A DNA stretch of 64,000 nucleotides from Emydura subglobosa (GCA_007922225.1 ML679961.1:64298249-64362248), one strand, 5' to 3'. Positions 11,544-22,913 are shown, counted from the first letter of the stretch. Numbers and translations are program-made. The notes: generated by a model not told the origin, from the sequence alone.

Positions 11544-12023
11544 TTATTTAACCACCGTCAAAAGGCCATGATTTTTTGGCCTTTCTGGCATATTTTGTGT
11601 GTGGGGGCACACCCGGATGGGAGTGGATGAGTGCACAGGGTGCAGTTGTCTGTTCCATGACCCACTGTTTGCCTGTGACATGGCCCACTCCACCCACTGA
11701 ATTGTCCAAAAGATGGATGCTCTGCAGGGCTCAGTAGCGTGGAGGGGCTTTGGCCATGGGGCTGGAGAAGTAGACACTGGATGCACTGAAACCTGCTGTC
11801 TGGTAGCCATCACCCGCAGTAAGCACTTGAACAGCTCCTTCTGCTGCACTCTGTCTTTCTCCCTCAACTGGCAGTCACGCTCCATCAATCTGTCCATCAG
11901 TCTTCCCTCATACTGTGCGGCCTCTGTCTCTTTCTTCCCTGCGAGCATCCTTATCCTTTCGGTAGTCAAGCTGGGCCTGCTGGACCAGATCTGCTGATTT
12001 GTTCTATCTAGCAGGTCTCCCAT
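11544..12023 (-). pseudogene. Probable C-terminal part of the Harbinger SANT/Myb-like protein
   Basis: A 159-codon open frame begins MGDLLDRTNQQIW and continues with a charged, helix-forming segment (ERDCQLREKDRVQQKELFKCL, residues about 47-67) likely to form a coiled coil, then a Pro/Ser-rich tail ending in LLTVVK. Partner proteins of Harbinger transposases have an N-terminal SANT/Myb or MADF domain followed by such a coiled-coil tail. Position and orientation inside the element support that reading. The DNA-binding domain itself is not in this frame; pieces of it lie at 13238-13670. A chance open frame cannot be excluded. Confidence 0.5.
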
Positions 12024-12069
12024 CAGCTCATCCCTGGGCTCTCTCTCCCTCTCCCCTCACAGTAAGGTG

Positions 12070-13200
12070 GTTTGCACACCCAGGCTTCTGGTGCCATATG
12101 TTATCCGGGTGGAGGTGAAAGGCCCTTTATGAAAGGGGCTACGTTAGTTCAAGATCAAAAGATGATACTTTTAAATCAAGGTGCTGTATTCTATTTTATT
12201 CACACAAAAACACCATTCACTTCTCAGCCGTCCTTTTGTAGCAGCACTTATAACCATGACACCAGGGTAAGACACACATACAAGACTCAATTCTAGTTAT
12301 CACTATATCCAGGGTTTTTGGAGAGGGAGTTTTGTAGGGGTAACTTACGAGTGGGCTAGTTACAAGCAATGGTTGTTCAATCCTATCAGGCAGAGCAAGC
12401 TCTGGAGAACATCACCAAGAAGAAGTGTGAACCAGCAGAGGACAACCAGCTTTATACGCTAAGGAGGTATTTTGGGGGCTAGTGACCGAACAGCAAATCA
12501 CAGACTGGTGGGGGCTTGTGAGTTACAGAGGCAGTCCTAATAAGTATGCCCTGCCCCAGACTGTAACCAACCATATGGAGTTCCTACTCTGTGAAGTTCA
12601 CTCCTGTCACCAGCCAGCAATGGGTGAATATTCGTGGCAAAGTCAACAAGATGCTGAATTAGCACAGAGACACGGTACAGCTTCCTTGTTAGCGCCCTGC
12701 GTCCAGGCAGACACTTGACTCGCTGCCACCTGTTGGGACGCCTAACACAGACAAGCTGACATCCTCTGCTGCAGTTTGAACTCATACAGTAAAGCAAGCA
12801 ATGGACCAAAGACACACTCTGGTTTTCTGTGGACTCATTATAGCCAGGTTTTTGGGGACTCAGTTCACAGGCAGCTGGGAATAGTGAGTGTGTGGCAGGT
12901 TGATACAGTGCTCTGCATTGCATGGGAGAGGTACGTGAGGCTGTGAGTTGAGGCACACCAACCTATACATAAACCAGTCTGCAAGTAAATAGTTCAAATG
13001 TCATGATAACAGCTTGTATAATTATTTCATCTTTCTGTGGTGTCCATTTTGAATCCCACGTGGCAGTGGGGGAAGGAGAGTGATAACAGGGTCAGGGGTA
13101 TGACACGGATCCCGCCCTAAACAGAAGTGCACCAAAATCCATTTGTATTAATAATTCAATAGGCCCGCAAACTGGAAATCTCCCTCATCCATACATTAAT
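12070..13200. other. Unclassified insert within the Harbinger element
   Basis: This kilobase separates the two pieces of the partner gene. Some words, such as TATTTTATTCACACAAAAAC at about 12193, look like the reverse of a polyadenylation region, which would suit a nested LTR or SINE in minus orientation. I cannot define ends. Frames at 12482-12718 (plus) and 12537-12956 (minus) have no motif. Confidence 0.3.
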
Positions 13201-13237
13201 AAAAACAAACAAACAGAGGGGCTGAAACTGACCAGAC

Positions 13238-13670
13238 TACGACTCCAGCTCCAGTGCTGGTTCTGAGGCCAGTTTTGTCATAGGCTGCTCCACAGGGTCA
13301 CCCCCAAACAGGCCTTCCAAGTCCATGCCCACAATGTGCGGTAGCTGCTCCAGCAGCATAGCCTCTTCGGTTACTGCTCTCTGCACCAGGGTCACTTCTT
13401 GCCCTTCATCCAGCACCTCGCTCTCCTCTGGTGGTGCCAGTGATGGGGGGACAGAAGGTCACCATCATCACTCAGCAGAAGGTCATGCATTGTGTGGGTG
13501 CAGTGCTTGGTGCAGTTCCCCTTGTCCAGTCAAATTCCTCATAAAAGAGGTAGGAAGATGGGGAGTTCTCAGAGACACCGTTAGCAGCCTTGATTTTCCA
13601 GTAGTCTGTCTTCTGCTGCTCCATCTGCTGTTGGCATTGTTCTGCCATCTGGTCGATCCCCTATGCTGCC
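13238..13670 (-). pseudogene. Harbinger SANT/Myb-like partner protein remnant
   Basis: Reading the minus strand from 13670, one frame gives QMAEQCQQQMEQQKTDYWK, then KIKAANGVSENSPSSYLFYEEF. The layout, a basic helix followed by a short linker and FYEELD, is that of the SANT/MADF-like domain of Harbinger partner proteins, which binds transposon ends and imports the transposase into the nucleus. After a frameshift, another frame (13450 to the stop at 13238) reads QEVTLVQRAVTEEAM and LPHIVGMDLEGLFGGDP. The frames are disrupted, so this is a relic. Confidence 0.5.
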
Positions 13671-14248
13671 CTGCTAGCCGCTTGGATATCATTTTTATAC
13701 ACATAATCATTTCTCATGCTCTTGCTGAAGTAAAAGGTCCTGCTTGCCTCAGAGCAGAGGTTAACCAGAATCCAGCTGGGTTGCTCTGGTCAGCGAGAAG
13801 TGCACCTGATGCACAACTTCGCCTTATTGCTGGCCATAGCCAATAAGGCTTAGTGTTGACTGTGTTTGTTCTTTCCATTTGAGCAGTCTGCCTGGCAATG
13901 AAGGGTTAATCACGGAGCAGCTGTTTTTAACCAGAAGTTTGCTTCCCGTTCTTGGGAAGTAAGTGGCAAGCTTTGGAATTGAATGGCTAGGTATCCCAGT
14001 CCCAGGGGATTGTGGGAAAATGTTGGCCGACTCTCTAGACCCAAGTATGGCAACCTGGACTTGAACTGCTTCCACATTGCAGGGTCCTGGGCTCTGACCC
14101 ATGTCACAGTGTGGCTTGGGATCTGACCCAGCCCCCTACCAGACTCCACGAGCCTGAGTCAGGCTAATTTCTGTGTGGTTGGAAGGGAGCGTTGGGCTCT
14201 AACCTGAGTCTGAGCTCAGGCTTAGTGTGCAGTGCAGACATATTAATA
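13671..14248. other. Harbinger right end
   Basis: This non-coding sequence runs from the partner gene relic to the right terminus. CATTGCAGGGTCCTGGGCTC and AGTGTGCAGTGCAGACATAT are inverted counterparts of words in the first 200 bases of the element. Confidence 0.45.
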
Positions 14249-15246
14249 AAGACCTGAACCTCCAGCCGCTGAAGTCAATGGCAAAGCTTCCATTGGAAGC
14301 AGGATTGGATCTTGAAATCTTATTTATTATAGTTGCAATATGGGCAACAGCATTGCAAGACTCCCCATTCCATCCCCTTTCCTACACCAATCTCTTCTCC
14401 TAAGAGAGTCACTTCCAGAGGAGGGAGGCAAACTCCATATCCATTTGCTAAGACTGAAAACAAGGCAACAGGGAGGAGTTAACTTTTTTTTAAATTTGGT
14501 CTCTATTACAGTGCTGGAGGCAGGAATAATGCAGGCATCTGCTCTACATACTAATCACAACCTCTTTGCCAATAGCCCTGGCTCTCAGCACCCACTACTA
14601 TTCCAGTCCCGAACCATCCAGTACACCTTTGCCAACATACCTGAATCCTGACCAGTCTCCCCCTGCAGTGGGTCATCACTTCTGATCCTGTCCATGAAGT
14701 GTAGAGGCAGGTGAAATGATAATATTTCATTTTTATCGAAAAAAGTTATCTGATCTTTTCAGACCCTCATTAAGGCTTTGAGTGGGATTTCAACACTGGG
14801 TTCAGAATGGTTCTTACTTTACCCAATTCCCTTCCCCTGATCTCTGAAAACTGAAGCTTCCTCAAAACTGAGGCTGTGTTAATACGTATCCTGAAAAGTT
14901 CCTCTTGGGAAACCCCACCGAAACACACTCAGAGCACTGGCTTAGTCCAGGATTGATGAGATTCTCCAAGACAATAGGATCTTCAGAAACCTGAATACCC
15001 TGTGACCAAAGTGCAGTAGACAGGCACAGCAAAGGGAATAAAGTGTGATCCAGAATGCAGTTCTTGACTGTCTCTACAACAAAGAGAAACTGGTTTATTT
15101 AACAGCATCCCTGGAATGCAGATGTTTCACTATAGCACATATCACCACAGGTATCACTGTGAATTCAAAAGACACACAAGCTCAGAGGCAGTGCCTGCAG
15201 GGATTCAAGTGACCAGGCTTCCTGGGTATTCCAGAGAGACACCTGT
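14249..15246. other. No gene; one copy of a recurrent hairpin motif
   Basis: At 14268-14315 the words CTGAAGTCAATGGCAAAGCT and TCCATTGGAAGCAGGATTGG are a diverged copy of the foldback described at 20988. The remainder shows nothing I recognise. A 103-codon plus-strand frame at 14340-14651 lacks motifs. Confidence 0.4.
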
Positions 15247-15247
15247 G

Positions 15248-15522
15248 TCTACACTAGAGCTGGAAGATGCAAATTCCAGATAGAGGAGACACACCTGCAC
15301 TAGCTTTGATCAAAAACAGAATTGTAGCTGTGGTTGTGCAAGCGATGGAAGGGGCTAGCACCCTGAGTATGTACCTAAGGTCTCAGATGGGACTGTACTC
15401 AGGCAGCTAGTCCTTCCCACTGCTGGGGTTACACTGTCCATGCTAACTCAATAAGAGCTAGCACAGGTATGTCACCTCAAGATGGAATTTACACCCCGAG
15501 CTCCAGTGTAGACATACCAATT
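15248..15522. mobile_element. MITE with GTCTACAC-type inverted ends
   Basis: The left end TGTGTCTACACTAGAGCTGG and the right end GAGCTCCAGTGTAGACATACC form an inverted pair. The inside contains paired words (GCTAGCACAGGTATGTCACC). It has no coding capacity. The length of about 275 bases and the ends are typical of non-autonomous DNA transposons in turtles. A target duplication is not clear. Confidence 0.6.
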
Positions 15523-15944
15523 AGGGATGGTGCAGGGATAAGCCAATCCGGAATGTCACAATGTTGGGACTAATTAGACAGCCCTCTAGAGCTCACTGAG
15601 GGGCAAAAATGTGGCCTGTGCAACTGCCCTCAAATTTGTTCTGTTGTAGCCATGGATCTGCAAAGATTAAGGACAACACGCCAGACCCTGTTATTTTGCT
15701 ATTCCTGGGGGGCTCTGGGCATTCCATGGGGACTTTCTGTTTATAATTTTTTGAGGTCCTGTTCTTCTCTATGTGACAATGTAATTATTTCCTGCAAAGC
15801 AGGATGATGAAAGCTGGGGAATTTAAACAACCAGAAATTTTTACTTATTGATCAAGGAAGGAGCCAGTACAAGCACATGTTGGCGTTCGGTGCATCTATA
15901 TTGATGTTTAAATGGCACCAAATGTACACTTATGTAAAAATAAA
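15523..15944. other. No recognised feature
   Basis: Intronic sequence with no motif I can name. Confidence 0.35.
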
Positions 15945-16212
15945 GGTTTTGTCTACACTAGCACTTCTGTCAGTCAAACTTTTGTCGGACAGGGGTGAAA
16001 AAACACACCCCGAATAACATACGTTTCACTGACAAAAGCACCAGTGTGGACAGTGCTATGCTGACAGGAGAGCTCTCTCCCACCGACATAGCCACCACTG
16101 CTCTTTGGGGGTGGTTTAATTATGCCGGCTACACGGAAGACCTTACAGCAGTGCAACTGCAGTGGTACAACTGTGCCGCTGTCAGGTCTGTAATGTAGAT
16201 ATAGCTAAGGCT
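15945..16212. mobile_element. MITE with GTCTACAC-type inverted ends
   Basis: The left end TTTTGTCTACACTAGCAC and the right end TAATGTAGATATAGCTAAGG (reverse: CCTTAGCTATATCTACATTA) are an inverted pair. Near the left the sequence folds as GTCAGTCAAACTTTTGTCGG against GTTTCACTGACAAAAGC. No protein is encoded. Confidence 0.6.
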
Positions 16213-17165
16213 GTTAAACTGACAGGGCAGCCAATACTTGTGAAATACCCTAAAGTAATACCAAGAAATCCCTGTTTCCATCCAAAAGACCTGTGTCCCC
16301 GGCCACAAGTCTGGAACTATTAATGGGACACATGGCAATAGAAAGGAAGCATTTCCTTTCGACAGATGAATAGAACATTCTTCTTGATAGACAAAAGGAA
16401 ATGTGCTATAGAATAGCAATGCAGATCAACAGGTGTTGGAAATCTGAGTGACTAGACTAGGGATTAGCAAAATAATTTAGATAAACTAAGATCAGACCCA
16501 AACATCCAACTGAATTCAAATACTGAACTTTGAGATTAGAAAAGTGTGCATAATATTCAACATTTCTCATTTTTACATGGACTTTACCCTTCCTGATTCC
16601 AGCCAATACTGGAAGAGCAGTGGGTGAATGGCGCAGGCTATTAAGTTTGTGGAAAGCATCCTAGCTTCTATGGAAAACAGACCGTATTTTTGCTTGGTCC
16701 AAGAGATCATTGGCCATTTTAAGGTACAATTATCTCATGAACCATCACAGACAGAAAGAGAAACTAACAGTTCCATACAAAACTGGAAATCAGGGAACCC
16801 CAGTTTTCTAATTGTATATAGATAGTCCTGGTTGTTGGTAAGATTTCAGACTTTAAATGTACATCATTTTAATTGCCACTTTGCCCCTTTCTCTCTCCCC
16901 ACCCTGAATACTTCAGTTCCAGCCTGATTCTAGTGGGCATTTCTGACAGGACACAGAATTCTTACACGTCCTCCTGGTCGGCATTTGTCCAAGTTAACAA
17001 ATGAAAGCTTTTTTCCCCCCGAAGCTCATTGTCATGGTTGAAGCAGGTCTGCTGAACCAGAGAACACGAAATGGATTCACTGTGCGTCTGCCCCAGTAAA
17101 CACGCTTTCCCAGGAAGAAAGGAACAGGCCTACCTTACAGCCTTCCCCCACAAATGAACACATAC
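16213..17165. other. No recognised feature
   Basis: AT-rich intronic sequence without classifiable repeats or exons, up to the 5' junction of the CR1 insertion. Confidence 0.35.
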
Positions 17166-17167
17166 AT

Positions 17168-19898
17168 GGAGCGCTGTCATGGATGGGTATAAACTGTTCA
17201 GGAAGGACAGGCAGGGGCGAAAGGGGGGAGGAGTTGCACTGTATGTAAGAGAGCACTATGACTGCTCTGAGCTCCAGTATGAAACTGGAGATAAGTCAGT
17301 TGAGTGTCTCTGGGTTAAGCTTAGAAGCAAGAACAATAAGCGTGATGTCCTGGTGGGTGTCTGTTACAGACCACCAGACCAGGAGGATGAGGTGGATGAG
17401 GCTTTCTTTGCTCAACTAGGGAAAGTTTCCAGTTCACAGGGCCTGATTCTCATGGGAGACTTCAATCACCCTGACATCTGCTGGGAGAGCAATACAGCAG
17501 AGCACAAACAATCCAGGAAGTTTTTGGAGAGTGTTGCAGACAATTTCCTGGTGCAAGTGCTGGAGCAACCAACTAGGGGCCGTGCTTTTCTTGACCTGCT
17601 GCTCACAAACAGGGAAGATTTGGTAGGGGAAGTAGAAGTGGGTGGCAACCTAGGCAGCAGTGACCATGAGATGGTCGAGTTCAGGATCCTGACGAAAGGA
17701 AGGAAGGAGAGCAGCAGGATACGGACCATGGACTTCAGAAAAGCGGACTTTGACTCCCTCAGGGAACTGATGGGCAGGATTCCCTGGGAGGCTAATATGA
17801 GGGGGAAAGGAACCCAAGAGAGCTGGCTGTTTTTTAAAGAGACCTTATTGAGGGCACAAGAGCAAACGATCCCGATGTGCGGAAAGAATAGCAAATATGG
17901 TAGGCGTCCAGCTTGGCTTAACAATGATGTCCTTGGCGAACTTAAACGCAAAAAAGAAGCTTACAAGAAGTGGAAGCTTGGTCAGATGACTAGGGAGGAG
18001 TACATAAACACTGCTCGAACGTGCAGGAATGAAATCAGGAAGGCCAAAGCGCAATTGGAGTTGCAGCTAGCGAGGGACGTGAAGGGGAACAAGAAGGGTT
18101 TCTACAGGCATGTTGCCAACAAGAGGAAGATTCGGGAAAGAGTGGGCCCCTTAAAGAATGAGGGGGGCGACCTAGTGACGGAGGATGTGGAGAAAGCTGA
18201 GGTACTCAATGCCTTTTTTGCCTCTGTCTTCACAGACAAGATCAGCTCCCAGACTGCTGTACTGGGTGGCACAGAATGGGAAGGAGGCAAACATCCCACA
18301 GTGCTGAAGGAACGGGTCCAAGACTATTTAGAAGGATTGGACATACACAAGTCCATGGGGCCGGATGCAATGCACCCGAGGGTGCTGAGGGAGTTGGCTG
18401 AGGTGATTTCAGAGCCATTGGCTATTATCTTTGAAAGCTCGTGGCAACAGGGGGAGGTCCCTGAGGACTGGAAAAAAGCAAATATAGTGCCCATCTTCAA
18501 AAAAGGGAGGAAAGAGGATCCAGGGAACTACAGACCGGTCAGCCTCACTTCAATCCCTGGAAAAATCATGGAGCAGGTCCTTAAGGAATCCGTTTTAAGG
18601 CACTTGGAGGAGAGGAAGGTGATCAGGAACAGTCAACACGGATTCACCAAGGGAAAGTCATGCCTGACCAACCTGATTGCTTTCTATGATGAGGTGACTG
18701 GCTCTGTGGATGTAGGGAAGGCGGTGGATGTGATATACCTTGACTTTAGCAAAGCTTTTGATACTGTCTCGCACAGTATTCTTATCAGCAAGTTAAAGAA
18801 GTATGGGTTGGATGAATGGACTATAAAATGGATAGAGAACTGGCTAGAGCATAGGGCTCAACGTGTAGTGATCAATGGCTCCATGTCTAGCTGGCAACCG
18901 GTCACAAGTGGAGTTCCCCAGGGGTCTGTCCTGGGGCCGGTTTTGTTCAACATCTTCATTAATGATCTGGAGGATGGGGTAGATTGCACCCTCAGCAAGT
19001 TTGCGGACGACACTAAGCTGGGGGGAGTGGTAGATACCCTGGAGGGTAGGGATAGGATACAGAGTGACCTAAACAAACTGGAGGATTGGGCCAAAAGAAA
19101 TCTAATGAGGTTCAACAAGGACAAGTGCAGAGTCCTCCACTTAGGAAGGAAGAATCCCATGCACAGCTATAGACTGGGGACTGACGAGCTGGGCAGCAGC
19201 TCTGCAGAAAAGGACCTGGGGGTAACGGTGGATAAAAAGCTAGATATGAGTCAGCAGTGTGCCCTGGTTGTCAAGAAGGCTAATGGAATATTGGGCTGCA
19301 TTAGGAGGGGCATTGCCAGCAGGTCACGGGAAGTGATTATTCCCCTCTATTCGGCATTGGTGAGGCCGCATTTAGAATACTGTGTCCAGTTTTGGGCCCC
19401 CCACTACAAAAAAGATGTGGACAATTTGGAGAGAGTGCAGCGGAGGGCAACAAAAATGATTAGGGGACTGGAGCACAGGACTTATGAGGAGAGGCTGAGG
19501 GAACTGGGCTTGTTTAGTCTGCAAAAGAGAAGAGTGAGGGGGGATTTGATAGCCGCCTTTAACTACCTGAAAGGGGGTTCCAGGGAGGATGGGGCTAGGC
19601 TGTTCTCGGTGGTGGCAGATGACAGAACAAGGAGCAACGGTCTCAAGTTACAGGGGGGGAGGTCTAGGTTGGACATTAGGAAAAAGTTTTTTACTAGGAG
19701 GGTGGTGAAGCACTGGAATGGGTTACCTAGGGAGGTGGTGGAATCTCCATCCTTACAGGTTTTTAAGCTGAGGCTTGACAAAGCCCTGGTTGGGATGATA
19801 TAGCTGAGGTTAGTCCTGCTTTGAGCAGGGGGTTGGACTAGATGACCTCCTGAGGTCCCTTCCAACTCTATGATTCTATGATTCTATGATTCTATGAT
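17168..19898 (+). mobile_element. CR1 LINE, 5'-truncated, young
   Basis: This retroposon copy is 2.7 kb. It starts inside the endonuclease region of ORF2, runs through the complete reverse transcriptase and the 3' untranslated end (GGGGGTTGGACTAGATGACC at 19829, CTGAGGTCCCTTCCAACTC) and finishes with four imperfect ATTCTATG units at 19869-19898. This 3' end is the hallmark of CR1 in birds, turtles and crocodilians. The absence of any stop over 874 codons indicates recent insertion. The words ATACA before the 5' junction and after the tail could be a short target duplication but are weak. Confidence 0.95.
17179..19803 (+). CDS. CR1 ORF2 protein, endonuclease (partial) and reverse transcriptase
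   Basis: The 874-residue frame encodes the enzyme that nicks target DNA and copies CR1 RNA into it. The endonuclease part shows [10 protein letters not shown] (residues 93-102) and the catalytic SDH (161-163). The reverse transcriptase has motif [11 protein letters not shown] (Asp 522), the [10 protein letters not shown] block (578-587) and the active site FADD (608-611). The C-terminal part has the family blocks [17 protein letters not shown] and ending LDKALVGMI. Intact CR1 ORF2 is roughly 100 residues longer at the N-terminus, so the first part of the endonuclease is missing and the Met at 17179 is internal, not a true start. It is flanked directly by non-CR1 intron sequence. The copy is a truncated, non-mobile but uninterrupted gene. 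Confidence 0.93.
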   Translation: MDGYKLFRKDRQGRKGGGVALYVREHYDCSELQYETGDKSVECLWVKLRSKNNKRDVLVGVCYRPPDQEDEVDEAFFAQLGKVSSSQGLILMGDFNHPDICWESNTAEHKQSRKFLESVADNFLVQVLEQPTRGRAFLDLLLTNREDLVGEVEVGGNLGSSDHEMVEFRILTKGRKESSRIRTMDFRKADFDSLRELMGRIPWEANMRGKGTQESWLFFKETLLRAQEQTIPMCGKNSKYGRRPAWLNNDVLGELKRKKEAYKKWKLGQMTREEYINTARTCRNEIRKAKAQLELQLARDVKGNKKGFYRHVANKRKIRERVGPLKNEGGDLVTEDVEKAEVLNAFFASVFTDKISSQTAVLGGTEWEGGKHPTVLKERVQDYLEGLDIHKSMGPDAMHPRVLRELAEVISEPLAIIFESSWQQGEVPEDWKKANIVPIFKKGRKEDPGNYRPVSLTSIPGKIMEQVLKESVLRHLEERKVIRNSQHGFTKGKSCLTNLIAFYDEVTGSVDVGKAVDVIYLDFSKAFDTVSHSILISKLKKYGLDEWTIKWIENWLEHRAQRVVINGSMSSWQPVTSGVPQGSVLGPVLFNIFINDLEDGVDCTLSKFADDTKLGGVVDTLEGRDRIQSDLNKLEDWAKRNLMRFNKDKCRVLHLGRKNPMHSYRLGTDELGSSSAEKDLGVTVDKKLDMSQQCALVVKKANGILGCIRRGIASRSREVIIPLYSALVRPHLEYCVQFWAPHYKKDVDNLERVQRRATKMIRGLEHRTYEERLRELGLFSLQKRRVRGDLIAAFNYLKGGSREDGARLFSVVADDRTRSNGLKLQGGRSRLDIRKKFFTRRVVKHWNGLPREVVESPSLQVFKLRLDKALVGMI

Positions 19899-20449
19899 AC
19901 AGACAAACAAAACCAGGAATAATAATCCTTCCAAACATCCACCGGCTCTGCAACCGTGTCAAACTATGTGATTTAATAAATTACCTCAGACTAGAGAACC
20001 TGCCAACCTCACTTAGACAGATGTTGCTATGGTGACCAAGAGGACAGCCAGCTGTTCCACTAACGCTGTAGGCTCCCTGCTAGCAGTTTCTTGAAAATGA
20101 TTGTCTGCGTGGTACAGCAGGAATGGGAGCAGAGAATGTTTGTGAAGGGTGCAAACTGTTTAAACTTGCACTAGGTTTTTGCAAACGGCCAGCACGCCAC
20201 ATTGGGGGGAGGGTGTTTATGCTTTTTCATTTCTCTCTTTTATGTGTGTGCCCCTATCTGCTTGCACCAATACTCAGAGAATACAGCAAAGCAGGCAGAG
20301 CCAGTCGCTGGAGGATTCTGCCGGGCACAAAGTCATACTGCCACCTACACCATTCCCTCTCCCAGCCCACTTCACAGAGGATGCGGCACAGAAAAATATG
20401 GGATGTGGCTCAGGCATCCCAGAGTCTAGCTAGTCCCTAGATTGTTACA
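19899..20449. other. No recognised feature
   Basis: Intronic sequence between the CR1 and an LTR. Three overlapping frames at 20123-20440 have no motif. Part of it may be the U3 side of the LTR that follows, but no match to the second copy at 53 kb could be followed here. Confidence 0.35.
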
Positions 20450-20926
20450 GCTCTGTCACCTTTTGGAACTATAGACTATAACTCGTTTCTGTATATATGT
20501 TTGCCTGCTTTAACCTGTAAAGAACACTCATTTCTTTTCTTAGTTAATAAATCCTTAGATAATTTACTTTAGGACTGGCTACAACCATTATCATTGCTGT
20601 GAGATCTAAGGTGCAGATTGACCTGGGGTAAGTGACTGGTCCTTTCGTACTGAGAATACCCTGAATATTATTGTGATTTTTGATGTAAAGCAACCATCAA
20701 TCACTAAGTCCAGCTTGCATGGCTGGTAAGATAGACTGGAATGTCCAAGGGGACTGTCTTTGATGCCACAGTAAGACTGTGTGCTTCAGGAGTTAAAATT
20801 TGCTACTAGGTTGGTGAAATCTAATTACAGAATATACAATTAGTTTGGGGTCTCTGCCTTGCTTCTTGACAGTCTGTCCTGAGGCTGGCACTCATGGTCA
20901 TGAGCCACTCCAGACAGTGACATTTT
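20450..20926 (+). mobile_element. ERV-like LTR fragment (family shared with 53010-53816)
   Basis: The copy carries a polyadenylation signal in TTAGTTAATAAATCC (about 20542), then GACCTGGGGTAAGTGACTGG and finishes CCACTCCAGACAGTGACA. The same ordered words occur at 53420-53816. The order (signal, GTAAGATCT-like block, conserved terminal words ending in CA) is that of the R-U5 part of a long terminal repeat. The 5' (U3) end cannot be placed. Confidence 0.6.
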
Positions 20927-20987
20927 ACATGATTTTTTTATATATAAAAGAAAAACAACTCAAGGAAATTACACACACACAAGTCTA

Positions 20988-21060
20988 GAGTGAAATCCTG
21001 GCTGCCATTGAAGTCAATGACAAAACTCCCATTGACTTCAATGGAGTCAGGATTTCACTC
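20988..21060. repeat. 73-bp near-perfect hairpin
   Basis: The left arm GAGTGAAATCCTG...CATTGAAGTCAATG and the right arm CATTGACTTCAATGGAGTCAG, followed by GATTTCACTC, pair over about 30 bases around ACAAAACTCC. Diverged copies of the same motif occur at 9255, 14268, 25920, 29341 and 49995. It looks like a very short MITE or foldback family. Confidence 0.75.
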
Positions 21061-21234
21061 CTCGGGTCAATACAGCATTGACAGGTGGAGAAAGCATGCA
21101 CTCAAAACCAGGAAATGCAGTTAACACTCAACCTTAAGTCCAAGGCCTCATGCACAGGACTAAAAATACAGGACCAAATTGAGAGGTGGTATGTGCGGTG
21201 GTACATGCCCATAGGTGGGTGCAAGGAAGTCACA

Positions 21235-21650
21235 AGTTTCATAGATTTTTCAGGACAGAAGGGACCATCATGATCATCCAGTCTGATTTCCTGTATAACA
21301 CAGATCACAGAATTTCACATACCTCCAGTGATTCCTGCATGCAGCCCAGAAGTCCTAGCTCAACTAGAAGTTATCTTTTAGGAAAACATCCAGTCTTGAT
21401 TTAAAGACTTCAAGTGATGGAGAATCTACCACATTCTTAGGGAAGTTGTTCCAATGGTGAATGTCCCTCATTGTTAAAAATTTGTTATTTCCAGTTTGAA
21501 TTTGTGTAGCTTCAGCTCCCAGCCACTGGATCTTGTTATACATTTGCTTGATTAAAGTGCCCTCTGCTATCAGAAAACTTCTTCACATCTAGATACTTAT
21601 AGACCCTGCTCGAGTCATTTCTAAGAATGGTTTGGCTTGCACACCAAAGA
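21235..21650 (-). mobile_element. CR1 LINE 3' fragment, minus orientation
   Basis: The plus strand starts CATAGATTTTTCAGGACAGA and AGGGACCATCATGATCATCC, the reverse of the CR1 3' end. It continues with CATCCAGTCTTGATTTAAAG and TGGTGAATGTCCCTCATTGT, the reverse of the last part of ORF2. No open frame remains. It belongs to the older CR1 type whose tail is also seen at 27430 and 39650. Confidence 0.75.
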
Positions 21651-22880
21651 GCCAGAAGGGGGAATAAAATAAAGCAGAGGTGGCTCACCTCTGTCTCCTT
21701 CCACCCTCCCATTATCTGATTTTCCTGGTACAACCTTGCTCTTCCAGCTCCTCAGTTTGTAAGTTACACCAGCAGAGGTGGTATAAGATCAGAAGGGAGC
21801 CTTACATGCAGTGGACAACCTGTACTGTCTATGCCATATTTTACTGCTCAGCGATACAGACTTTTTAACCTGAAAAAACAATTCAGGAGATGAAAAATAC
21901 AACATACATGCATTCCTCTGTTGCTCACCTATTTAAAACAACAACTTCGTCCATTGCTATCTTGTCTTAAGCTGCTTAATCACCACTTCAGCCTGGGAGG
22001 TGGGCAAGAGCTGGAACTTATTGGAAGATATTTTAGTGCCTTCACCTACAAACGTCTTCTGTGGGAAATGAGAGTGCTCAGAACTTCAGGGCCCAGGTGA
22101 GATTAAGTGACTGCCCAGGATCTATTTCAGTCTTTGCACCCATCTCCAATACACACAGACATCTTATGACACATGTTGTTGTATATATTCCAGTGTTTGA
22201 GTTTTTAACTTAATTATATAAAAAGTGCATGTGTATTTAATATACACACACACAAATATGGCTCACATATATTTATTTAATTTTGATCATACTGAGAGGG
22301 ATGGGCACTTTTGTTTTTGCTAAAAATTCTTGCTCCTATACAAAGGTTGCCATTCCTGTTAGTTTCTTACAGTTTAAAGGATGTATTTATTTATTATGTA
22401 TTTTACTATCTAGTGGGAAAAAACCAGAAACCTGGAAAGATACTGAACAACAGAGCAGGGATAAGACTTCAAAAATGCTGAGTAACAGCATGGAAAGGAA
22501 GAATGTGTCAGGGTTTTTCTTTCGTTTTTGTCTGAAATTGCTCCCCTTTCTGAGGACTCCTCTCTCAGACTGTGTATTTCCTTGATGACATCTGGCCACA
22601 TGGAAGAACTAAGGGACTAAGCTATCCACATTGGACATGGAACAAAACTTTCGGTAAGACCCCTGCCAGCTCCATCAAAATGAGATCCCAGTGGGAACAA
22701 GCTGAGTACAAGCTTCAAAGATGCAGGTTTTAGCCGGGAACTGCCAGCAAACTGTCTGAGTTCAGACATCTGTTAAGCATCACATGCCCAGCCCTTTATC
22801 AAAATCTAACTATGCTGCCAAAACTTGCAAAGTAAGGATGTGTTTTATGGTATGTAGATGTTTTATTTAATGTTTTTGTG

Positions 22881-22913
<33 letters not shown>

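Larger units (their letters stand above)
9605..14248 (+). mobile_element. Degenerate PIF/Harbinger DNA transposon
   Basis: The boundaries are taken from similar inverted ends. The left end has GACATGTCTAACACTGTACA and the right end, read in reverse, has ATATGTCTGCACTGCACAC; similarity continues loosely for some 250 bases inside. Inside lie a plus-strand Harbinger transposase relic (10370-11310) and minus-strand relics of the partner DNA-binding protein (11544-12023 and 13238-13670). Vertebrate Harbinger elements carry these two genes, a DDE nuclease and a SANT/Myb-like protein. A segment in the middle (about 12070-13200) may be a later nested insertion. The target duplication (3 bp in this superfamily) could not be fixed. 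It has many stops and is surely inactive. Confidence 0.75.

Noticed and set aside
12537..12956. 139-codon minus-strand frame between the Harbinger partner pieces
   Set aside because: No match to SANT/Myb or coiled-coil patterns; considered chance.
17466..17951. 161-codon minus-strand frame inside the CR1
   Set aside because: It is the antisense shadow of the CR1 ORF2 frame.
17160..19905. ATACA as a CR1 target-site duplication
   Set aside because: Five bases in AT-rich sequence with uncertain 5' junction are not significant, and CR1 often lacks clear duplications.
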